Counted from the stretch's first letter, positions 25,445 through 33,516 are shown. The stretch: DNA of 64,000 bases from Pseudodesulfovibrio sediminis (GCF_020886695.1 NZ_AP024485.1:1621001-1685000), one strand, 5' to 3'. Translations and numbers: made by a program. Notes: generated by a model not told the origin, from the sequence alone.

Positions 25445-25847
25445 GACTTTTCCAACTATTAGTTGTAATAATCACTAATTTGATCAAAGTTTTCATACTT
25501 TATAAGTCTGGATTACTAATTTAATGTTAAATAACAGACAGTAAGACACAACAAATAACTGAGTATGAGAAACACAAGATAGAAATCTATCCCCTTAGCC
25601 TTGTCCCTTGATACATGAAGTGGTACATATTGTGGCACAGAACGTTGATACCAATTTGATTAAAAGCTGCATCTACAAGATGTTATAAAAGTAGACAGGT
25701 GAAAACTGGTCTCCCACCCTCTCCGCCGTTTTATAGCCAATCAGCCCCTTATATCCCAATCATGGCCGTGCAGGAAACTGTCCGGCTTTTTTTCATGTGG
25801 TCCTCGACTCAAGATAAATACAGATAAAGACCACAAGGAGAAACGAT
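25445..25847. other. AT-rich intergenic stretch with a tRNA-Ser 3'-like remnant
   Basis: No gene is supported here. Bases 25710-25727 (TCTCCCACCCTCTCCGCC) read like the T-arm and acceptor 3' end of a tRNA-Ser on the plus strand without the rest of the tRNA. GTGGTACA-TAT-TGTGGCACA near 25611-25632 looks like a decayed pair of integrase arm sites. The stretch may mark a former junction between two elements. Confidence 0.4.
25764..25793 (+). terminator. Terminator-like hairpin
   Basis: GCCG-TG-CAG/CTG-TC-CGGC with a GAAA loop, then seven T residues, between the tRNA-like remnant and the 57-aa gene. Confidence 0.7.
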
Positions 25848-26021
25848 ATGTTCAGACAATCGCCAAATTACAAAGAAGATCTTTCTATGCTTCTTACCGA
25901 ACAGACAGCCCCGGAAGGATACGACCACCACGAATGGTTCAACCTAGATAAGCCCAAAGCCCCCAATCCAACCGAATATTGCAAAACGGTATTAAATGAA
26001 TTGAAAAAGAAGCTCGGATAA
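25848..26021 (+). CDS. 57-aa hypothetical protein
   Basis: A small polar protein starting MFRQSPNYKEDLSMLLTEQT and ending in a basic helix (TVLNELKKKLG). It has a strong AAGGAG site 8 bases before the ATG and its own terminator 17 bases after the stop, which is why it is called as a gene despite its length. The middle section is rich in His, Trp and Pro (YDHHEWFNLDKPKAPNP). Function unknown. Confidence 0.6.
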   Translation: MFRQSPNYKEDLSMLLTEQTAPEGYDHHEWFNLDKPKAPNPTEYCKTVLNELKKKLG

Positions 26022-26037
26022 CTTCACAACAAAGATA

Positions 26038-26067
26038 AGCCTTGTAGGAACTACAGGGCTTTTTTTT
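26038..26067 (+). terminator. Rho-independent terminator after the 57-aa gene
   Basis: Ten-bp stem AGCCTTGTAG/CTACAGGGCT (one G-T pair) with a GAA loop and seven or more T residues. Confidence 0.9.
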
Positions 26068-26151
26068 ATCCAAAAATAAAATGTAAAAAAGTGTTCTCAG
26101 AATACAATTTTGAGCGAATTGGAACACTCCATATGTATAAATAATATTACA

Positions 26152-26379
26152 ATGCCAAAAGAAAAGAAACTGAAATCAAGTATTACATTTACTAAGGATA
26201 ATTATGAATATGCTAAGAGCACCGGAAATATTTCAGGGTATGTAAACGAGCTAATTCAAGCCGATAGAACAACCGGGATTTTTATCCGAAACGCTTTCAA
26301 AGAAGTTATTGCAAAAAAACTAAAAGAAAAAATTATGGAGAACTTACAAGATGTTTTTAAATCACATAGAAAAAACTAA
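26152..26379 (+). CDS. Ribbon-helix-helix-type small protein
   Basis: A 75-aa basic protein: MPKEKKLKSSITFTKDNYEY, then NISGYVNELIQADR, consistent with the strand-helix-helix of RHH DNA-binding proteins, and a C-terminal charged helix (EVIAKKLKEKIMENLQDVF). A TTG start 42 bases upstream is possible but would add an unconvincing peptide. It overlaps the next gene by 29 bases. RHH proteins paired with a second gene are typical of toxin-antitoxin or partition modules. Confidence 0.6.
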   Translation: MPKEKKLKSSITFTKDNYEYAKSTGNISGYVNELIQADRTTGIFIRNAFKEVIAKKLKEKIMENLQDVFKSHRKN

Positions 26380-26854
26380 CAAACCAATTCCATCTGTTAC
26401 CGATAAAGTAGCGGATTCTGCCGTTGATGAAACACGCCGTGAACGAATCAAAGAGAAGATCAAGCTTCGCAATCTTGTACGTGAGTATCACGAGGCCGAA
26501 GGCGAGGAGAAAGAGCAGGCTTTTCAAATCCTACGGGACCATCTTTTAATAACACCAGACGCGCCAGACGTAACCGAGGAAGTTCTTACTTCGGACATTT
26601 CAGCCGCCGTTGTACGTATCCGAGCTGATGACGATAAGATTAACAATTTCTGGAAACGCCAAATGAAGAAAAGCAAGGACTCCGACAACCCAAACGATGC
26701 ACTGATTTACGATATAGCTGATATTTCTCTTAAGCTTCGCCAGACACATTTAGAACTGCTTGAAGAGATGAACCTGCACCCCAAACAAGCCGAACAAATG
26801 GTTCTCAGAATGTCAGTATTGGCTTACTTTAAGCTCCTAGAAAAGCATCTATAA
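26351..26854 (+). CDS. 167-aa hypothetical partner of the RHH protein
   Basis: A highly charged, almost all-helical 167-aa protein (RRERIKEKIKLRNLVREYHEAEGEEKEQAFQ; EQMVLRMSVLAYFKLLEKHL). It starts inside the RHH gene with a GGAGAA site upstream of the ATG, so the two are translated together. I see no catalytic motif of known toxins (no PIN, RelE or HEPN pattern). It could be a partition, packaging or toxin-like partner. Confidence 0.6.
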   Translation: MFLNHIEKTNKPIPSVTDKVADSAVDETRRERIKEKIKLRNLVREYHEAEGEEKEQAFQILRDHLLITPDAPDVTEEVLTSDISAAVVRIRADDDKINNFWKRQMKKSKDSDNPNDALIYDIADISLKLRQTHLELLEEMNLHPKQAEQMVLRMSVLAYFKLLEKHL

Positions 26855-26913
26855 GATTTTAAAATGATTCCATTTTATTAATGGCAGAGTGATCTCCTCA
26901 CTCAATGTAAAAA

Positions 26914-26962
26914 GAAGTCTCCCTTTTTTTTGAAAAAAAATATTGGGGAGGCTTCGCCTTTT
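26914..26962 (+). terminator. Long AT-centred hairpin, terminator-like
   Basis: GAAG-CTCCC pairs with GGGGAGGCTTC around T8/A8, then CTTTTT follows. It resembles in style the long hairpin at 21337 and could stop the RHH/167-aa transcript. Confidence 0.6.
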
Positions 26963-27061
26963 TGCGGCTACAAGATCAGCATGAACAGCTCTATCTCCTC
27001 CACCCCATTTGGCCTAAGCCTTCACCCGCTCTTCGGCCTTTCGACTGAATTCATCACACGA

Positions 27062-27901
27062 CTATCCTAATCCGATTTTAGCCAAGTCACTGTGTAGTAA
27101 TGCTCGTTGATAATGTTCTTCGTTAGCAGACAGCCATTTCGCAGATGGTTTAAACAACTTGCTATAGTCGATAATTAAACAGGCAATTACAAAACGGACC
27201 ATTTTCAAAGGTAAGCCGCACATTTGCCGTTGAGCAACGATATCGTTATGCGATGTATAGATTTGGCATACTGCGGTTCTACCAGAATGGGCATGCTCAC
27301 AGAAAAATTTATATGTGTACTTAAACCCATTTGACAGCTCCGAAGCAACAATCAAGTCATTCCATTGTGGTCGTACCCCATGATTCTGTTTCAGCCTCTT
27401 CAGATAACTATCCCGCTTTCCCGCAGACATTCTTTTCCATTCAGCACTTCGCTTGATCTTCCTCATTAGTTCTTGATTGTGCGTCTTCTCAGCGGCCATC
27501 ACCGGATCGTTTTCATCTTTCAAAGAAGAAAACTTCAACCTCAGATTTGACCCGGTTAGCCTCCACGAAAGATAGGTAAGGTTGCGTTCTGAAATCGATT
27601 TCGGCGAAATAAATAGCCAGAAAAAAACCAAATAGGTCTCAATACTAGACCGAGCGAGAGCAATTATTGACGAATAATCACAAAAAGAGAGCGACAAACC
27701 ATCAAGCTCTATTAAATCCGTAGATTGAAAGATTTTATTCATTGATACAGCATGATTGAGGAGTTTAATTGAAAGGAAATGTGCATCATTATACATTCCG
27801 TATAACCCTGTACCTTGCCCTCTGTTAGCCTCAATTACTCCAGCCAACGTTTTGTTAATTTGACTAAACGACCGCACTAGATTGTCCATATAACTATCCA
27901 T
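27062..27901 (-). CDS. DUF5677-like helical protein, element cargo
   Basis: A 279-aa soluble helical protein. The segments ARSSIETYLVFFWLF and YKFFCEHAHSGRT resemble the conserved blocks of the DUF5677/HEPN-like group, where a conserved His is followed by Gly or Ser in a helix pair; the usual HEPN RNase motif Rx4-6H is not evident. It is the downstream member of a pair with the pentapeptide-TM protein (55-base gap, same direction). Its position beside the integrase is the typical cargo site of tRNA-borne elements. A defence role is plausible but not shown. Confidence 0.5.
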   Translation of the reverse strand: MDSYMDNLVRSFSQINKTLAGVIEANRGQGTGLYGMYNDAHFLSIKLLNHAVSMNKIFQSTDLIELDGLSLSFCDYSSIIALARSSIETYLVFFWLFISPKSISERNLTYLSWRLTGSNLRLKFSSLKDENDPVMAAEKTHNQELMRKIKRSAEWKRMSAGKRDSYLKRLKQNHGVRPQWNDLIVASELSNGFKYTYKFFCEHAHSGRTAVCQIYTSHNDIVAQRQMCGLPLKMVRFVIACLIIDYSKLFKPSAKWLSANEEHYQRALLHSDLAKIGLG

Positions 27902-27956
27902 TCAATGCCTCTCTTTCATGATGCTACTGGATAATAGGCCACGACCAAATCGACCA

Positions 27957-29165
27957 TTACCGTCTGAGCTTATTCCGCAATGCAAAAGCGAATAAAGCGG
28001 CCAACAATGGCATAACCAATCGTGTTACACCTATAAGAATGGTTTCAGCCCAACCAGCAACAGGCTTGAAGGGAATGGACGAGTATTTGAAAAGCAACGA
28101 ATTCATGACCAGCGTTCTAAAGACATGGCCAGCATTGGCAAGAGCATTGTCTGCTGTGAGACTTAGCCCTTGAATGACCATGCCTTCGTCGTTCTGGATT
28201 CCTCCAAATCCTAAAAGACACCAAGTCAGCACAAACACCAACAGAAAGCTCATAAGCGCCCAATTGTGCTTTTCCCCGTATCCGCTTAATCGCCAGTACC
28301 ACCACGTTGCATTGTAAAGCCTACTGAAAAGAAAGTGACGAATCTTCATTTTCAACAAATAAACCGATGAAATCAGAGTGTTGCTTGATCCGTTGTTTAG
28401 CTCTTTAAACCTAGTGTATGCTTGCTTGTCTCTCGATCTGTACTTGGCCCGTTGAGCTTCCCTTTCCAAAAAGTGCCACTCAGAATATTTGACCCTATCC
28501 GCACTGTCTTCCGCTGCCTTTTTCATGGAACGAAAAATGTTTTCCCTTTGAAGAAAATATGCGTGATCAGCATCTTTTTCTAAGAAATCAAACAGGCGAA
28601 ATTCTGTTCCTGAAAAAGAAACATGGTTAAAACTTGGCACACCATGCATTTTAATTGAGTTAGGCTTTGCAACTTCACACGAGGTAAAAACAGAATGTCT
28701 ATGAAAATGAACCTTTGAGAAATCGGCACCTTTTAAAAATAACGATCCAGAAAAATCTAAGCCGCGAGTTATAGCCTTAGAAAAATAGAAATGCCCTTCA
28801 AATATCTTATTTTGTAAATCTAACTTATTTTCAAAACACGCTCCGTGAAAATTTATTGCAGGAAGGTAGGTAAAATCAGGAAAGACAAAACGACTATGAA
28901 AAAATGCCCCACTGAGGTTACATACTTTCTTCTGTTCGACTGCTTCTTCAATTTTATCACGAACCAGCTGATTCAAGCGATCACTAGCCTTATCGACCCT
29001 GTCTTTTAAAGCAGGATCATTGAAACCACCAATTTCGTCATCGCCTTTTTTACCTTTATTGTTGTTCCTTTGATGAAAGAGGCATAGACCCCTGCCATCA
29101 TTTTGGACTTCAACAATTTCTTCATCTGTTTCCCACTCGAATTCATCACATCTATAGCAACGCAT
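27957..29165 (-). CDS. Zinc-knuckle, pentapeptide-repeat protein with two C-terminal TM helices
   Basis: A 402-aa protein in three parts. The N-terminus has a CYRC...CLFH cysteine/histidine set, a likely zinc knuckle. Around residues 80-200 degenerate pentapeptide-like repeats occur (LSGAFFHSRFVFPDF, FHGACFEN, FSGSLFLKGADFSKVHF). The C-terminus has two membrane helices (about 303-322 and 371-398) separated by a periplasmic loop. The start is the ATG after AAAGAGG. Pentapeptide-TM proteins occur in several mobile-element defence islands, so with its downstream partner this may be a sensor plus membrane effector. That role is inference. Confidence 0.65.
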   Translation of the reverse strand: MRCYRCDEFEWETDEEIVEVQNDGRGLCLFHQRNNNKGKKGDDEIGGFNDPALKDRVDKASDRLNQLVRDKIEEAVEQKKVCNLSGAFFHSRFVFPDFTYLPAINFHGACFENKLDLQNKIFEGHFYFSKAITRGLDFSGSLFLKGADFSKVHFHRHSVFTSCEVAKPNSIKMHGVPSFNHVSFSGTEFRLFDFLEKDADHAYFLQRENIFRSMKKAAEDSADRVKYSEWHFLEREAQRAKYRSRDKQAYTRFKELNNGSSNTLISSVYLLKMKIRHFLFSRLYNATWWYWRLSGYGEKHNWALMSFLLVFVLTWCLLGFGGIQNDEGMVIQGLSLTADNALANAGHVFRTLVMNSLLFKYSSIPFKPVAGWAETILIGVTRLVMPLLAALFAFALRNKLRR

Positions 29166-29328
29166 CACGACCTCTTTAGCCTGTAGATATAGGGTGTAAG
29201 GTATAGGATAGGAGGGACTTGAGCAAGCAACGTAAAAACGGATTCTATCGGCGTAGTCAGCTACACAATGTCCACAGCATCTTTACTGGCCATCCTCAAA
29301 GAATCGTCAATCAAATGCGCGTGCTCTT

Positions 29329-30672
29329 TCAGTACAGGTGTTTCAAGTTTAATGCCCCATATTGAATCCGCTTCATAGCCTCATTGAGTACCCCCAATTC
29401 ATAGCCGCTGCCATATCTAGCCGCCATGCCTCTCTCCCTATGGCCCTGAATGGCATCCATGACTTCTTTGGGGACACCAGAAGCTCGACATGCATCCTCA
29501 AAACAATGCCGAAAACTATGGAAACAATTCTTCCCGTGCTTCACCCCAACAACTTTAAAGAACCGCTGGAAGTGCGCTGAAGCATTCTTTGACCAATACC
29601 CTTCACTACTCATCTTCAGGTCAGGGAAGAATCTTTCTTGGCCCTCGGCTCTGAGTCTCTTAACATACATCTTGAAGCCGAGTCGGAACAACTCTGCATG
29701 AACGGGTATCTGCCTTTCAGAGTGGGCGGTCTTGAGGCTCATATCCTCCCGGTTGGCGTGGATGTCAAAGAAGGTAATCCCCTGCTTTTCCCGCACGTCC
29801 TCGGTGTAAAGCTGGCACATCTCACCCAGCCTCATACCAGTGAACAGACCGATCAGGGGAATCCAGTAGCGATACGAATCTCTCAATGAGTATGTGCCGG
29901 GATTCCTCCAGCCTTTGTACGACCTACAGCCAGTGAAGGTGGGAGCCTTGAAAATGATGTTTAGTTCCTCTGTGGTGAATGGGTCACGGTCCTTTTTTGG
30001 GTTTACTTTGATCTTGTACGCCATTCCATCCAATGGATTCGACGGTTCCTCATCGTAGTTCCTGCTTATCCATTTCCAAAGAGCCGAGGCTCCAATAATG
30101 TACTTGTTCACATTGGCCCTCGACATAAGCTCTAAACCCATGGATTCAGCTGCTTGGGGTATGTTTTGAACTGAAAACCCCTTCAATTCTTTGAATTTAT
30201 CAACGTTCTTAGGGAATTTTGACATGACATCCCTGAACTTCCTACCATCGGCCTTGGTGTACTGATCAATAGGCCTGTCTCCCACAATGGTTATGAAGCG
30301 ATCAGTCCAAGCCTGGTTCTGGTCGGTTGTACGTTTTGTCCATCCACCTTCAATGGCTTTCATCTTGAACCACTCATCGCGGACCTTAGAAAGCAATGGT
30401 GAACGTGTTTCAGGCTTGGCTACTGTGGTGTCACCGATTATATTCTTAGTCTTAAGAGCTGGTTCACCTTTAAGCATACGACGATGGGCTTCAAATTTTT
30501 CATCCACTTTCACGGCAGCAATACGAAGCAACCTCAATGCCTTATCGTAGTCCTTTGTCATGAGAGAGAATGTTTCTTCCGTCTTGGGGTAGGTTCCCTT
30601 GATATCAACAGGGATTTTGGCACGGTGATAGTAAGTTGCGCCACGGCGAAAAAGTCGAGTTTGTCCAGCCAT
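29329..30672 (-). CDS. Tyrosine recombinase (phage-type integrase)
   Basis: A 447-aa integrase. The N-terminal part matches the DUF6538 head (RLFRRGATYYHRAKIPVDIK), a core-binding region follows, and the C-terminal catalytic domain has the active-site set: Arg in LFTGMRLGEMCQL, Lys in MSLKTAHSERQIPVH, HSFRH, the second His in IQGHRERG, and Tyr in ARYGSGY. The start at 30672 (MAGQTRLFRRG) is chosen for the GAGG site before it and for family length. It lies just inside attR and points away from the tRNA. It catalyses integration at tRNA-Pro(UGG) and excision. Confidence 0.95.
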   Translation of the reverse strand: MAGQTRLFRRGATYYHRAKIPVDIKGTYPKTEETFSLMTKDYDKALRLLRIAAVKVDEKFEAHRRMLKGEPALKTKNIIGDTTVAKPETRSPLLSKVRDEWFKMKAIEGGWTKRTTDQNQAWTDRFITIVGDRPIDQYTKADGRKFRDVMSKFPKNVDKFKELKGFSVQNIPQAAESMGLELMSRANVNKYIIGASALWKWISRNYDEEPSNPLDGMAYKIKVNPKKDRDPFTTEELNIIFKAPTFTGCRSYKGWRNPGTYSLRDSYRYWIPLIGLFTGMRLGEMCQLYTEDVREKQGITFFDIHANREDMSLKTAHSERQIPVHAELFRLGFKMYVKRLRAEGQERFFPDLKMSSEGYWSKNASAHFQRFFKVVGVKHGKNCFHSFRHCFEDACRASGVPKEVMDAIQGHRERGMAARYGSGYELGVLNEAMKRIQYGALNLKHLY

Positions 30673-30684
30673 TATTACGACCTC

Positions 30685-30705
30685 GGTGTAACAGTTTGGT
30701 GTAAC
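30685..30705. repeat. Arm-type integrase-binding repeat, right end
   Basis: GTGTAACA-N5-GTGTAACA, 13 bases upstream of the integrase start, in the same orientation as the copy at 17748-17768. Integrase binding here would also repress its own gene. Confidence 0.7.
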
Positions 30706-30767
30706 AAGGCCACAAAAAAAGGCCTTGAACCTTAGTAAGTTACTAAGAATCAAGACCTAAATTTTTC

Positions 30768-30802
30768 CTGGTCGGGGCGAAGAGATTTGAACTCCCGGCA
30801 TC
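30768..30802. repeat. attR, within the 3' end of tRNA-Pro
   Basis: Identical to attL at 17599-17633 over 35 bases; covers the CCA end, acceptor 3' strand and T-arm of the tRNA. Confidence 0.93.
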
Positions 30803-30845
30803 CTGCTCCCAAAGCAGGCGCGCTACCAGACTGCGCCACGCCCCG
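30769..30845 (-). tRNA. tRNA-Pro(UGG)
   Basis: A 77-nt cloverleaf with encoded CCA. The acceptor stem CGGGGCG pairs with CGCCCCG; the D-arm contains GGCGCAGTCTGGTAGCGC; the anticodon stem CCTGC/GCAGG carries the loop TTTGGGA with anticodon TGG; the T-loop is TTCAAAT. It reads proline codons CCA/CCG. The element is inserted at its 3' end and leaves the tRNA intact. Confidence 0.96.
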
Positions 30846-31335
30846 TCAGATTCGTGAGGATTCTCACTGGCAGCGATACTTTCGTACTTCGCCGCCGAAG
30901 GGATGAATTACCTACTGCAAAAGACTCGCCTTAGCAAGTGCCGTGTCACGTTCAATGCAATATCTTTGTTCCCGGCTGAACCACAGGCGTCTCTGCAACC
31001 CATGTCCCCAGGCACCCCATCGATCTCGACACACATTGTTATTGATGAAATGCGATCACATGCACATATTCTCAGAAACGACTTGTGTTTTTATAAATAG
31101 TAATTATTATCGCTTCAGTCGTGAGAGCACAGTCGTCAATCCGCCATGTAACGAATTAAACGGAGACTGCCGTGGCTGCAGCAAAAAACAGGATGTGAAC
31201 GGCCCGGCCCCGCTCTTGTGGGCAGAGCCTGGGAGGAATGGAACGTCGAACAGGCTTTCGAGGAGAAATAAATGACGACGACCCAGCCCTCAGGCATATG
31301 ACTGGAGGGCCTTTGTATGAACAACAGGAGGAATC
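30846..31335. other. Intergenic stretch between tRNA-Pro and the DsrE-like gene
   Basis: No complete gene is supported. Short open frames overlap here; one ends in ALVGRAWEEWNVEQAFEEK directly before a second GAGGAGAAATAAATG, which could be the tail of a decayed small gene. A hairpin GCCCTC-AG..CT-GGAGGGC (31286-31310) precedes the DsrE-like start and may be an attenuator. Confidence 0.4.
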
Positions 31336-31677
31336 ATGAATTGTCTTTACGCCTTTAACGGCGAACTTATGTGTTTTGTCCACGTCCTGCTCAATGCCTT
31401 GGACATGAAGGAAAAAGGAACGGAAGCCGTTATCGTGCTCGAGGGCGCTTCCGTCAAGCTCATCCCCATGCTCGAAGACAAGGACAACCCGTTTTCACCC
31501 CTGTACTTCAAAGCCAAGGAAGCCGGACTCATTGACGGCGCATGCAAGGCGTGCTCTGCCAAGCTCGGCGTGCTCGACGCGGTCAAGGAAGCGGGCATCA
31601 CCCTGTTGGACGACATGGCAGGCCACCCTTCCATCGACGCATACCAAAAAAGAGGATATACGGTTATTACTTTCTAA
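31336..31677 (+). CDS. DsrE/DsrF-like cytoplasmic protein
   Basis: A 113-aa protein of the DsrE-like fold, small sulfur-handling or regulatory proteins. It begins MNCLYAFNGELMCFVHVLLNAL, has EAVIVLEGASVKLIPMLEDKDN in the middle and a CKACSAKLGVLDAVKEAGI segment with two cysteines that could relay sulfur. The active Cys of the dissimilatory DsrE is not certainly present, so a general family call is safer. The ATG has an AGGAGGA site 5 bases before it. A single gene with its own terminator. Confidence 0.75.
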   Translation: MNCLYAFNGELMCFVHVLLNALDMKEKGTEAVIVLEGASVKLIPMLEDKDNPFSPLYFKAKEAGLIDGACKACSAKLGVLDAVKEAGITLLDDMAGHPSIDAYQKRGYTVITF

Positions 31678-31703
31678 ATCAGTATATTCATGTCGATTTA
31701 TAG

Positions 31704-31729
31704 AACCACGGAGAATAATCTCCGTGGTT
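31704..31729 (+). terminator. Terminator after the DsrE-like gene
   Basis: AACCACGGAGA/TCTCCGTGGTT perfect stem followed by a short T run, 26 bases after the stop. Confidence 0.8.
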
Positions 31730-31921
31730 TCGCAGTTTAGAGCTCTGGACATTCAGTGGAGAATCACCTAAGCCAGAACCGTTTTAGGGAAGCAACCGGG
31801 ACCGCTATGCAAACGTCAATGTGTACCGATCCTGATTACGGCAGCGCAGACTCTCAACCTCGGCTCTGCCTTTTTTACCCGTCTCTGACGGGAGACTCGC
31901 AACTTTCATAGGTGATACACA

Positions 31922-33406
31922 ATGGCTCAACGTGAACAATGGGGTTCCCGTGCCGGCTTCGTGCTGGCCGCGGTTGGCTCCGCTATCGGTCTGGGAAATA
32001 TCTGGCGTTTTCCGTACATGGCATATGAGAACGGCGGCGGCGCCTTCCTCATTCCCTACATCTTCGCCCTGCTTACCGCAGGTATTCCCTTCATGATTCT
32101 CGAATTCGGCATGGGCCACAAATTCCGTGGCTCCGCGCCCAAAGTCTTCCGCTCCCTCAACGCCAAATGGGAATGGATAGGCTGGATGCAGGTCGTGGTG
32201 GCGCTGGTCATTTCCATATACTATGTGGCTGTCATCGGCTGGACCATCAACTATACCGGCTTCGCCTTCAGCCAGGCATGGGGCAGTGACCCGAAAGGGT
32301 TCTTCTTTGGGGATTACCTCGGTCTGACCGGCTCTCCCTTTGAGCTGGGCGGCATCCGTCTGCCCATCCTGGCCGCCTGTACCCTGGCCTGGGGCATCAC
32401 ATGGCTCGCCATCACCTCCGGGGTGCGCAAAGGGATCGAACGCGCATGCAAGGTCCTGATCCCCCTGCTCTTCGTCCTCGTGCTGGTACTCATCGCCCGT
32501 GTAGTCACCCTGCCTGGCGCCATGACAGGCCTGAACTTCCTGTTTCAACCCGATTTCAGCAAACTCCTGGACTTCTCTGTTTGGGCTGACGCTTATGGCC
32601 AGATATTCTTCTCACTGTCCATCGGCTTCTCCATCATGCTGGCCTACTCCAGCTACCTGCCCAAGGACTCGGATATCAACAACAACGCGGCCATCACCGT
32701 ATTCATCAACTGCGGCTTCTCCATGCTCGCAGGCGTCATGATCTTCTCCGTGCTGGGCAACATGGCCCATGCTACCGGTCAGGCGGTTTCCGATGTTGCA
32801 GGCGCAGGCGTCGGCCTGGCTTTCGTCACCATTCCGGCAGCCATCAACACCATGCCTGCTCCTATCTTCGTGGGGACGCTCTTCTTCCTCTGCCTGACCA
32901 TGGCCGGTATCAGCTCCCACATCTCCATCGTGGAAGCGGTCAGCTCCGCCTTTATCGACAAATTCGAATGGAGCCGCAAAAAAACCGCCAGCCTGGTCTG
33001 TGCCTTCGGATTCGCCATGACCCTCATCTTCACCACCGGCGGCGGCCTGCTCATCCTTGATATCGTGGATCATTTCATCAACAACCTGTGCATCCTCGGA
33101 CTGGCACTGGTCGAAATCAGCCTCATGAGCTACATTGTCGGCCTTAATGAAATCAAGACCCACGTCAATGCCACCTCGGATTTCTCTGTGGGCACTGCCT
33201 GGAAGGTCTTCCTCATGCTCGTAACCGTGGCCATCCTCGGCTACACCTTTGTCATGAATATCATCACAGACTACGGCACCCCCTACGGAGGCTACTCCAC
33301 TCAGGATCTGATCTCCCTTGGCTGGTCGATCCTGCCTGTGGCCTTTATCCTTTCCCTGGTCCTGAACAAGCGACAGGCTGCACGCAGCTTTGCCCGCATC
33401 AAATAG
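31922..33406 (+). CDS. Sodium-dependent transporter of the NSS/SNF family
   Basis: A 494-aa inner-membrane Na+ symporter of the neurotransmitter-sodium-symporter type, related to MetP-like amino acid importers. The family hallmark is at the N-terminus: SRAGFVLAAVGSAIGLGNIWRFPYMAYENGGGAFLIPY, an unwound TM1 with the Na+ and substrate residues. About eleven to twelve membrane segments are visible. A small 33-aa TM protein follows 8 bases later, as in the MetP/MetS pair. The 5' region 31730-31921 contains a GGCAG/CTGCC hairpin with T6 and a CCCGTC/GACGGG hairpin, perhaps an attenuator. Confidence 0.93.
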   Translation: MAQREQWGSRAGFVLAAVGSAIGLGNIWRFPYMAYENGGGAFLIPYIFALLTAGIPFMILEFGMGHKFRGSAPKVFRSLNAKWEWIGWMQVVVALVISIYYVAVIGWTINYTGFAFSQAWGSDPKGFFFGDYLGLTGSPFELGGIRLPILAACTLAWGITWLAITSGVRKGIERACKVLIPLLFVLVLVLIARVVTLPGAMTGLNFLFQPDFSKLLDFSVWADAYGQIFFSLSIGFSIMLAYSSYLPKDSDINNNAAITVFINCGFSMLAGVMIFSVLGNMAHATGQAVSDVAGAGVGLAFVTIPAAINTMPAPIFVGTLFFLCLTMAGISSHISIVEAVSSAFIDKFEWSRKKTASLVCAFGFAMTLIFTTGGGLLILDIVDHFINNLCILGLALVEISLMSYIVGLNEIKTHVNATSDFSVGTAWKVFLMLVTVAILGYTFVMNIITDYGTPYGGYSTQDLISLGWSILPVAFILSLVLNKRQAARSFARIK

Positions 33407-33414
33407 GAGACAGT

Positions 33415-33516
33415 ATGTCCACATTCGCAATCATCATGATGATCCTCGGCCTTGGTGTGACCTGGGGCGGCGCTGCATTTTGCATCCGTCTGGCCATACA
33501 GAAACAAGGCCGCTAG
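33415..33516 (+). CDS. Small single-TM partner of the NSS transporter (MetS-like)
   Basis: A 33-aa protein: MSTFAIIMMILGLGVTWGGA followed by AFCIRLAIQKQGR, one membrane helix with a basic end. Its position directly after the NSS gene (8-base gap, GGAG site) and its sequence match the MetS-type small subunit needed by some bacterial NSS importers. Confidence 0.8.
   Translation: MSTFAIIMMILGLGVTWGGAAFCIRLAIQKQGR

Larger units (their letters stand above)
17599..30802. mobile_element. Integrative element inserted in the 3' end of tRNA-Pro(UGG)
   Basis: About 13.2 kb bounded by two identical 35-bp direct repeats, one of which is the 3' end of an intact tRNA-Pro. A tyrosine integrase sits next to the tRNA end, paired arm-type repeats occur at both ends, and the DNA is visibly AT-richer than its flanks. 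Contents from left to right: small RHH-type genes, a polymerase-like and a primase-like gene around an origin-like hairpin, a serine resolvase with a res-like region, a retron, an RHH/orf167 pair, a two-gene cargo with a pentapeptide-TM protein, and the integrase. There are no structural phage genes and no conjugation genes. A satellite or integrative plasmid is the best description. Confidence 0.9.

Noticed and set aside
27062..27901. HEPN RNase active site in the DUF5677-like protein
   Set aside because: The His-rich CEHAHSGR segment lacks the preceding Arg of the Rx4-6H motif, so catalysis is not claimed.
17634..30767. CRISPR array
   Set aside because: Repeats in the element are few, unevenly spaced or palindromic; no regular repeat-spacer pattern and no cas gene.
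17599..30802. Prophage
   Set aside because: No capsid, portal, terminase large subunit, tail or lysis genes are visible; only integration, replication-like and accessory genes.
31730..31921. Riboswitch (SAM- or amino acid-type) before the NSS transporter
   Set aside because: Two simple hairpins are present, but no conserved riboswitch core could be recognised.
31805..32548. Open frame of 247 codons opposite the NSS transporter
   Set aside because: Shadow of a conserved membrane protein; the translation is charged and low in complexity.
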